In this document: positions 1 through 10,800 of the stretch, piece by piece
Numbering within the stretch: the first letter of the stretch is position 1
How the letters are laid out: every line of letters begins with the position of its first letter
From: G963668655 sp963668655
Lineage (GTDB): Bacteria > Myxococcota_A > SURF-8
Length of the DNA stretch: 64,000 nt
NCBI GenBank assembly: GCA_963668655.2
Contig: CAXXPQ010000002.1
Span: forward strand, 186,001-250,000
Reading direction: 5' to 3'
Made by a program: the position numbers and the translations under genes
Notes under the pieces: model-generated
What the model was told of the DNA's origin: nothing
The model's input: only the letters and a program-made list of their open reading frames with translations
Database searches by the model: none

Positions 1-1850
1 GATGGTGCCGACGGATCGATTCCCGTAGTACGTCGTGCCGCTCTCGGGTCTGCCGCCGCTCACGGTCAGACCGTCGTCGTAAGCGACGGTCGAGATTGTG
101 GGCACGGTTCCCTTTTGCACCGTCGTGGACGCCGCCTCAAGGAAATAGCTTTCCGAATAGCCGCCTCGGTTCACTCCGGCCGTACCGGTGGAACCGGGAC
201 TGAAAGGTAGAATTCGGTGCAGTTGGTTGTCCTGATCGCTGTTCGGTCCTCCCTTGAACGTCCCCAGGGGACCGCTGGGATCCACGCCGATCATGGCCGG
301 TTCGTAGGGGTAGTCCATCGTGCCGCCGCTGATCGTCGCCGAGGTGGGCGTCATGTAATCCGCACGGGTGGTGCCCGAAGGAGCGTAGATCGCCTGATGG
401 ATTTCGCCCATGCGGTTGCCCGTCTTACCCGAATTGTAGACTCCCGTGCAAATGCTCCATTTCTTGAAATCCTCGTCCGTCTGAGGATTCGACGGGCAGT
501 CGCCCTCACCCGCTATGGTGTTTCCGGAGATGACGTACGGCAGCGTCGGCACGAAGGAACGATCCGGTCCCACAATCGGCAAGATCGCATCGATGGAATC
601 CCCGTGATCCAATAAGGGCAAATGCGTCGGGGGATGGAACGTAAACAGATAATCCATCGTCACCCCACCGGAAACGAGGCTGATCGTCCGGGTATACTTG
701 CTCTCGCTGCTGGCGGCATCGAATATGCCGCCCGGTGCGTTACCCTCGGCGATGCGCTGCGCTAGGTAGTTTCGCTCGGCATCGGCTTTCTCGGCATCGG
801 CGGCCTCGCCACCCACGAAGTTCAGGGACGTAAATTCGATTTCCCATCCGGGGGCCTGATACTTGTACACCTGTCCCACGCCACCCATGATCGCCTCGCC
901 ATCGGGGTCATGATATTCGAACACCTCGTCGCTGCTCGTATTGGAGCCGATCTTGTAGGCCACGCGGGTCAGATCGCCGGGGTTGACAGCAGATGTGTAC
1001 TCATAATCCTGGCTGGTACCGCCGTAATTGACGGTTTCAAGATTATGCACTCCCTCGAAATCCGATGGGGAATTGTGATTATAGGTAACCAGCAGATCGG
1101 ATCCCAAGGATAAGGTGTTTACACGACAATCATCTCCACCATCCGCACAATCTAACTGCGTGTATGTGAAATTGAGAGTTCCACCCAACCCCGGAATTGT
1201 TATGGTGTTCACCAGATCAAGCCGGTGATCGTATTCACCGTTCAGCCAAGCCGCGTAGTTATTATCGGCACTGGGTTTGGGGGATTCCATTTTGTAAGTA
1301 AACGTGATGGCTTGATACGTTCCGCTGTCCGCGAAGGGATTGACGACCTTACGAAGGCGGTACGGGGGAGCATCGGCCTCATAGACCTCGGCATAACCCG
1401 ACACCGGGTCATACACGATCCATGCCTTGCCACCACTGACACCGGAAACGTTCTCCGCCGTCATCAACTGCAAGCCACTGGCAGGGGCGGCATAATACCG
1501 GCGTCCCAACCACGGGACATCCCCGTTTTCATCCGGTGAAAGGTTACCGGACGCACCCTCAAGGTATGGATGTAGCGTAAACCGCACCCGCTTGCCGTCG
1601 GGACGGATCCAGACCAGTCTGGTTTCGGTTCGGACCTCATCGTCCTCCTCGGTCGTCAACGGGTTGTCCTCCACATACACGCCGTACTCGGCCAGGATCA
1701 ACTGCCGGGATACATTGTACGTCCAGCGATCGCCCAGCGATCCCACGCTGAAATCTCGGCTGTTGTAGGTTCGGGTCACGGCGAAGGGAAGCGGACCGTC
1801 GAAAGTGAAATCCGTAAACGGTCCCACGATGGCGTTCCGCCTTGTCAGGT
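1..1850 (-). other. RHS core region (start) of the giant RHS-like protein
   Basis: From about 1,830 downward the frame encodes an RHS entry segment: FDGPLPFAVTRTYNS, LGDRWTYN, then alternating short beta hairpins with Tyr-Asp-like periodicity (for example YNHNSPSDFEGVHNLETV and FEYHDPDGE). This is the typical wrapped-hairpin RHS pattern, which continues past base 1. The C-terminal hypervariable part that would decide function is not in the window. Confidence 0.65.
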
Positions 1851-4800
1851 TTAACCCCATGTAACACTGGTACGGTACGTCACAATGACCGAGATCTACA
1901 TTCTTTGCCCACGGGGTCACGGCCAGTCTATCACTTGAAACTTTACAGAACGTGTGCTCCGTCCCCGTACCCGGGTTTTCGGGATCGTCCCAATAGGAAA
2001 TTTTATTCTCATTATCACAGGCGGGTCCGGCGCTCACGCCATCGTCGTAACCCAGGACGATTTCAATATCCGCGCCATAGGGAATCGTGGCGGCGTTCAG
2101 ACCGTCCAGCAATATGACCATGGTCTGCTTGGCCCCCTCTTGCAGGCCATCCTCACAACCGTTCTCGGCTGTACATTTCCAGGTGTCGGCATCTGTCACT
2201 TTCAAATAGCGGTCATCGCCATCGGTTACGGTGGTCATGGAGTAGACACGGGCGTAGGAGCCATCGAAACGGGTCATCTTGATGGATTCACCCTCACGAT
2301 CACCTTTGCAAAGCTCACCGCCGCCGGACTGATTCGCATCCAGAGCTTGCAGGCAGGAATCGTAATCCTTTGACTGGTAGGCATTGAAACGGCCACCATT
2401 GCCATGATTGACCGTCCGAGCCATCAACTTGTACTGGGTGATTTCGGGATTCTCTCCCGGATCGAAATTGCGGAATTCCATCACGACGGGGATACCGTCT
2501 GTCCGGCTTATGTTCTCCCATGTGTTGGCCGGTACGTTGACCTCCAACCATGCGCCGTCCTCGGACTCATCACCCGATTCGATTTCCTTGAACTCCTTGC
2601 TGCCACCGGCGGACGCCACCAAGTTGTAGCCTTTGACATTTACAGGGTTGTAGAGACGGTACTCCCAGAGAGGCGAGAACCAGAAACCAACCTCGAAGAG
2701 CCGCACGTCCACGTAGTCTTCCACCTTGGACCAGTCCCAACCCGTTGTCGTGGAAAGATCGAAATCGAAGGTTTCCGGCACTACGCTCCAGTCCCCGGGA
2801 TCCATACAATATCCGCCGATGAGTTCCCGGTCGGACTCCGGTACCGCCGAACAGGAAATCCCGCAGTCCAGACGCTCCGTTCCATCGCCTACGGCGGTGC
2901 AGAGGCGGTAGACGCTCTGCGCATCTGCGTTGCTTTGCGGCATGTAAATCTGCAAGGCGTAAAGATGCACGCCGCTCTCGGGACTCGTGATATCGTCCGT
3001 TGCAAAGTGTGACTCGATAAACGCTCCCAGACCGATTTCTAAAGATTGCGGATCTCCGCCAAGGAAACCTTCACTCTGTCCGGCCGTCAGCATGTTGGGG
3101 CCGCGTTCGGGGTCTGCGTCCGTGTCGCCATCCTCTTTGGCCCAGATGCCCACGTTGTCATCCTCGTCGCCGTCGGGATCGCTCGATGCCTCCACCGAAA
3201 CGATGTCCAGCGTGCTTTCGCGCGTATAGCACACCTTGCACATAGACCTCTTTTTCACCGATACGGTAGGGACTGTACTGGTGGACTCGATGTCCGTGTA
3301 CATGGATAGAGATTCCTTTGCGGCCTCCTCGCCGAAACAAGTGCTCTTAATGTCCTCTTCTTTTTCAACCCGCAATAAATCCACGCAGGGCTTGACCCAG
3401 CACAGATGCCCGCGTTCCTCAATCACGATGGGCATATCGATCAGACCATCGTTGGGCAAACTCTTTTTGGACTCGAAAGTCTCCACCCAACGCATGGCGT
3501 AGCCGTCTGCGTCCGTTGTTCCAAGATCCTCCGTAAAGCGCCTCTTGTATTCATCGTACTCCCTCTGCGTCAGACAGGTCGCCTGCCCGAAGCTCGTCCA
3601 GGTGGGATCGTTGTCCTTGTACCAGCCCTCCAGTCGCTTTTCCCAGGGTTGTGAATCGGTATCCGCTTCCGCGTCAACGTCCGCATCGCCGTCCGTTTCC
3701 GCTACTCCGTCTGCGACCTGATGGTATTGCGCCAGGAAACCTTTCGTGTCACTGTCGGATGTGGCATCCATCGTCCATGGATTCACGCGAATGGACAGCG
3801 TGGAAACGGGAAAATCGGATTCATCATCAACGGGAATGTTCAGACCGACCGTCTGCCAGCCGGGCCGGATCTCGCCGCTGGAAAACGTTCCTTCGGCGTG
3901 TTGGACATTGCCGTTTACGTCAACGGCGGCCGTAAGTTCCCGTCGATGGTGGAAGCTCACGCGATACGGGTTGATGCGCAGTTCGTTTTTCCCGTCGTCC
4001 TTCGGTTTCTTGAAGTACAGTGCGAGTTTCTCGGAAATGGTTTCCTGTTCCGTCTTGCTCAAGCGGCATTCGGAATCGTCTGTTTTGCAGTTGAACGACT
4101 TGATGACCGGAATCCGCCAGTTCAACTCGATGCCGACGGTCCGATCCTTCGTATTGCCCACGCCCTGGGAGGCGACCAGATATTGCCTGTCTCCACCTCC
4201 CGGGATGCTTTTCGGTTTGCGCTTCACCAACAGGTGGATTTCCGGAGGGAAGAGCGGGATGTTGATAGGACCGATATAGACTTGATTGTGGGGGTTGGAC
4301 GCATGATCCTGAAAACTTGTCGGGTCATCCTTGTAATCTCTCTCCGGATCCCACAGTCTGGCTCCGACATATCCGGTGGAACGGTTGATGGCCAAGGCCA
4401 GGATGGTCTCGGAATTCGAAATGCTCATGCTTCGTGTGACCGCATTATCGTTTTTGATCCGCTCCTTTAAATACTCGTTGTAAATGTATCGGTTACGAAA
4501 CTCATCGTCACCGTCCACATTGAGATTCTCCAAGAGATTGCTAAAGAAGCTGTTGTCATAGGCGCTACGGAAGTAGCAGGTTCCGTTTCCTTCGCTTTTG
4601 ATACAGGTCTCATCGTTGTAACCACATTCTCCCATTCGATCGATACACGTTACATTCTGAAATAATTTAATACTGAATGGAGCAGCCCACATCAACGTGC
4701 CTTCATGCTTCAGACCTCCTCCGCTGAAAGCACATACAGAATTGGGATAGCTTAGATAATAATTGTCCGTCCCATTTTGACTTTCTTTTTCGGATTTCAA

Positions 4801-7800
4801 CGCGGAATAGACATCTCCGGATATGGAGAGGTCGATGGCGGGAACGGAAGCGACAAGCGCATTGACCGACTCGGAGTTTTCCTGATTATCCAGCTCTTTG
4901 TACCGAAATAAATAAACCTCGGTCTGATTGATATCATCTCTCGAACTATGGTCGAAGCTCGCCTCGGTGAAAGCATCGCTTCGACCGAGGTGAATCAACT
5001 GCTGAGACGTTGCATTGTATGTCGTACGAAAAGGATCGCAATCGGCGTCTGTTGCGTTCCTCCTTTCACATTTGTACGTTTCGTCAATATCGTAAGTATA
5101 TCCTGCGGCGCAGTCGGCGGGACTGCCTCCAAGAACCGGGCAGTTGCATACCCCTTCGCCCTGGACTCCCCAGAGAATGCCCTTTCTGGTGCTGAACTTG
5201 GTTGTGTAATAGGAGCCTACGGGGTCGGCCGCCCCATTCGTAGGCGATAGGTATTTATATGGCGTGCCGGGACGGGGAAAAAACCCGATATTGCCGGTAA
5301 CGAATCTGGCATTGAGGGGAACGTTCGTCAGATTGTCCCCTGAAACGATACTCGTCCCATAGATCAGATGAGTGTTTGCCGTGACGCTATAGAAATTTCG
5401 CATTGTCGCGCCGCCCACGGGAACGCTGTATGAGGCGACAATATGTGAATTGTAGTTTGAAGAGATTTCATTCATCAATTCATCATACGATCCGAAGAAA
5501 CCCTTTCCATAGGATCCCCTGAAGAAGCCCGAACCATTGTCTTCCGTCACCTCCTCGTCCATTGTGCTGATGGCTCCCGAATTGCCCCACAACATGTACA
5601 GGGGAATATCCGGCAGGGGCAGTGGTCCCATCCATAACCCGTCATCATCTCTGCACCAGTCCTGGCTCTGATTTATTATATCCTTGTAGGTTTTTCCTTT
5701 CCACAATTTGTCTACGTGCCTTGAGTTGTCAGTGCTTGTATCGCCGAACCTCAAGTACTCCAAATATGCCGCGCAACCCCCATTGCTTCCGCGAGCATCC
5801 ATCACGTCCGCATCACCCACCAGCCAGGCGCTTGGAACGGAATCGGCGAGCGATTCTTCCAGGTTATTCCCTGAATACGCTCCGAAATATTGCGCTCCGG
5901 TATGCACATATCCGTGTACATAAATTGCGTAGTGCGAGTAGAATGTCTTATTCGAAAAGGAGGCTCCACCAAGAGTCCCCAACATGGACTGGTATCCGGC
6001 CATTGCGGGATCCGCGCTCACTTGCGCCCAGGCCGGGGAGATAAACAGGTTTACTACTTGTTTCTGCCAGACGTTCTCGGTTACCCAATTTCGCAATTGG
6101 CGGAAAAGCACCGCTGTTTCCGTGCTATCCTCATCTCCATCGGCAGTATCATTGGCCGAACCCAGGATACGTTCGGCCGCATCGACTATGCTTTCGTCTT
6201 CGAAGGAGTCGGAGATGATCTGATTCAGGTTCGCCTTTCCGTCCTCGTCCGTAACCGGCACCACGCCAAGGAATTCCAGCCGTCCCAGCGCCTCCGTCCC
6301 CACAAGGAACAGAATCTCCGACCCCGAATCCTTCACCTGACCGATGCTGATGATAGCCAACTTCTTCGTACCCCGGTTTCCCGCGATCAAAAGAACCGGA
6401 TCGCCCGGAGACAATTCATAGGCGTTGGGAAACTGGAAAACGGCCGGTGTCCCCGCCGCAGCGAGTCGAGGAGCCGGAGCCACTTGGTACATCTGATCGA
6501 TCGAGAGTTCCTCAAGCCCTTCGATCGCATAGGGACACATGCTCTGGACAATGGGCGACAGGCAGAGTGTATCCGCTCCGGGTTCGTCGAAAACCAGGGT
6601 CTTCGCAGGGAAGTCGAGAAATACGCCTGGAATGCCGCTTCCGAAATCCAAATGCTGGCGCTCGTCCGAATTTCCATCATAGCTTCGCAGGTTGTCCAGG
6701 AATTGCGGGGCGATGATGGTGAGCCCGATGTCGTTTTCCTGCTCCTTGACGAGGTGAATCTTTTTGACGATCCGATGCCCCGGCGGGTTGACTTTATCAG
6801 CCTTGATGTGAAAATCGAAAACGCCTTCCTCCTCGCACCGGATGCGGAAGGAACCCGTATTTCCAACCGTTCCCGTACAAGACGTTCCTTTCACTTCCAG
6901 CGGAACACCGGCATGGGGAAGCATCAGGGCGTCGTGTACGTTTCCAACGATATACGTTGGTGGAGGTTCGGTAACGTATTGATATTGCTTTGAATTTGTC
7001 AATCCCGGTCCACTCGCGGCCAACAGCCCGTCTTGAACGATCAGATAAACTGTCGATTTGTATGGAAGAGGATTCGTCGGAGCTATTCCAACCAAGGTGG
7101 AATCTTCCGGCACATGAACTCGTAAAGGAATCGTTTTCCCATCCGCCGTTTCCATCCGGAGTTTCTCGTCAAGACTGGCTCTGTCACAAATTTTATTGAA
7201 CTGGAGGGAGAAGACCTCGTCCACGGCGATTTCCGTGCCATTCGCCTCCGGAGAAACGGAAAGCACATCCAGATCCGTTTCCGTTTCCAGCAGATATTGG
7301 ACGACGACGGATGCTTCCGAAGTATACGTCTGACCGAGATAGGTGTCCTGGATCCTTGCAACAATCGTATTGGTTCCGTTCAGCAATGTAACAGCTTGCG
7401 TCCATTCACCATCACTCGCATGGGTCCAGACGGACTGGTTTCCTCCATTGGTGCGCGTGATCGAAACCTGGTCCATCGTATGACCGCTCGCCGTCTGCGC
7501 CGAAACCACGACATCCACGGTCGCCGTAGAGGATTCATATCCGCTTTCCGGCGCCGAAATCGAAACGGATGGAGCTTGTTGCTCCAAGGTCAAAATGAAG
7601 CCGTCGCCTGGAGTCAGACTGAACGAATTTCCCGCACGATCAACGGCAGTTATGGAAAATTCGTTCGCACCAAGCTCCAAATTCAACAAAGAACTGAATG
7701 ATCCGGCAATAGGTGAAAGATAGCGGATGCCTTCGGCAGTAGTCAATTTCAAAGAAGCCAAATTGTCTTCGACTACGGTTCCCTGGAGCGGATACGGATT

Positions 7801-10800
7801 TTCCCAGACCGTGGCAGGAAGCAAGGCCATGGATGGAGAAGACAGCATGATCTGAGGAACCTGACTATCGATGGTCACGACGACCTCGCGCGACAAGGTG
7901 GTTCCTACAGAACCCGTCAATACGGCCTGAATCGTGTTCTGACCTTCCGTAAGATCGATTTCACAGAAATATGTTCCTGCCGTTATCGTCGCAGCTGTGC
8001 CGTTTACCAAAAGCGACTCGTAGCCTGAAGAAGCCGAGAACGTTCCCGAAACGACGACATCGTCGGGAGAGTCAAGGAAAGCATTCGCCAGCGGCGTATC
8101 AATGCTCAAAGCTAAATTTTCATTGGGAACATCCACGTCTTCTTCTGCGTCTTCGTCACCACAAATTTGCGTGCCGACACAATTTCCAGCCTGACAGGCC
8201 GTATAAACCGTGCACGGATCATTGTCTTCACAGGGAGTCCCATCGGGAGCATTCGCCGCATCGGACAGGCAGCCTTGCTCCTGAACACATTGCGGAATCA
8301 GACAATCATCTGCAAAAGCATCCGAACAAGCGGAATGGTCAAACTCGCCGATCGTACAGACCCCGCCCTGGCAGGTTTCGTTTATCGTGCAATCGATTGC
8401 ATCGAACGTACAACTCGTACCGTCCGGCTTGTTCGCTCCGATACATTGCCCGGACTGGCAGGACGAATTTTCCGTACATTGGTTGCCGTCGCTGCAAACG
8501 ATGCCGTCCGCTTTGTTCGCGTTTGTACATCCCAGACTGGCGTCGCATACGTCTTCCGTACAAGGATTGGAATCATTGCACGAATCGTGATCGAGAATGC
8601 CAATCGTGCAGACGCCGCTCCAGCATTGTTCGCTGGAAGTGCATTCGTTGGAGTCCGGACATGGACTGCCGTCGGCGACCGGCGTTCCACCGGAGCAACT
8701 GCCGCCAAAACAAGAATCGTTCTGCGTACAGATGTTGCCGTCATCACATATTGTTCCATTCGTGCTCGGAGTATTGGAGCATCCGGTATCCGCCAAGCAT
8801 AAATCGTCCGTACACGCATTTCCGTCATCACAGGCAAGATCGTTCAGGTTTCCGGCCACGCAAACTCCAGACTGGCAGGTCTCGCCCGATGTACAATCGA
8901 ACGCATCCGAACAAGACGTTCCGTCGGTCTTGTTCGTCCCGATACATGAACCGGACTGACAGATGGATTCCTCCCGGCAATCATTTTCGGCGGCACAGAC
9001 CATACCATCCGAAACATTGGAATATGTGCAACCGGTATCGGGATTGCAGATATCCTGGGTGCACGGATTCGTGTCGTCACATTGAGCATGATCCAAAACA
9101 CCCACCACGCAGACACCGCTCTGACAAGTCTCGTTTATCGTACAACTGAAAGCGTCTGCCACACATGACACGCCATCCGAAAGGTTGGCATGTTCACATT
9201 GCCCGGATATGCAACTATCGCTGGTGCAGGGATTTTCGTCGTCACATTCCACATCCTCCGAACAAACCGCCACCAGGACACAACTCCCCAACTGGCAGAC
9301 TTCTCCAGCCTCACAATCGGCGTCTTCCGAACATTCGCCAAGTCCGGTATCGATTTCCACGTAAATCGCTCCAAGCGCCTCGAAAACATCCGACCAGTAT
9401 TGGCCGCCGTTATAATCCGCACGAAATTGAAAAGATCCGATTGGCAGTTCGAATGTCGCTTTGCCGTCCTGGTCCGTGTTCGCATTCACGCTCAAATAAG
9501 TAGAAGGAGGTCGGAAAAGATAAACGGTTGCATTCGAGAACGGGGGCACAACCTGCGCTTCGACAGAATGAACGCCCGTCTGGATTTCTATCTCACCCGA
9601 TGTAGGTGCGGAAAACTCATCGGACCAGTATTGATATCCGAAGCGGTCCGCTCGGAATTTGTAATTTCCCGGAGGAATATCCACCGACCAGCAGCCCGAA
9701 GAGTTTACGCTTCCGTAACGATTCAAATAGGTTCCGGTGGAAGTGAACAGGTAAACCGTAACCCCCGTCATGGGATCTTCGTTCTGTTTTTTAACGCAAG
9801 CCGTCGTCGTTTCCAATTGCAAATCAAGGCTTACGGCCTGTTCAGCAGGAGGAGAAAGGACCGTGCTCCAAAGCTGGCGAGTAAGATAATCCGCCCGGAA
9901 ACGGACATTTCCTTGTGCAAGATGGAAAACAACCTGTCCGTCAGCATTCGTGCTGCCATTCATATCCAGATAGGTCGTACCTTCATCATCGAAAACATAA
10001 ACGGGAATCCCTTCCAGAGAAGGAATCAGGGTCACCGTGACAGGAACCTGATGGGTTTCGATATTCACCGTTGTCATGGCGGCCATAAAAGTTTCCGACC
10101 AATACTGCTTCGACTGATAGTCTGCTCGGAACCGATAAGGCCCTTCGGACAATTCGAATTCAGCCTCTCCGGAAGAATCGGTGTCCGCGTAGACATTCAG
10201 ATAATCCCCATCATCCGTGAAGAGATGAACTCGAATACCTTCCAACCCCTGCCCTTCGTTATCAATTACCTTCGCGGTGACCAAGGCCGCCCCCAGATCG
10301 ACAAAAGCGTCGGACTGGCCGGGAACATTGATGATATCGCTCCAGTACTGACTGCCGAGATAATCCGCCCTAAACTGGAAAGATCCTCCCGCAAGTTCGA
10401 AAGACACACGGCCGTTTTCGTCCGAATAATCGTAATCGCTCAGATAGTCGCCCGAGCCGTTGAACAAATAAACTGGAATACCGGTCACCGGCAAACTGAG
10501 CTGCACCGTAATTGATTGAAGATCGATGGGAACATAGGCGCTTGTCTCCGTTGGCGTCACAATAGGCAGGCTCCAGTATTGATAGCTCTGATAATCACCC
10601 CGGAACTTGTAGCTTCCTGCGGAAAGGGAGAATACAACGGTCCCCGTTTCATCGGAGAATTTCTGGATTCCCAAGTATTCTCCGCTTTCCTTGTATAAGA
10701 AGATCGGAACACCCGAGATACTGTCCTCCAAGCTGACCACCACATCCACAAGTTGCAAGTCGATGGACGCATTCGTACTGACCGATGTTGTTATTGTGGA

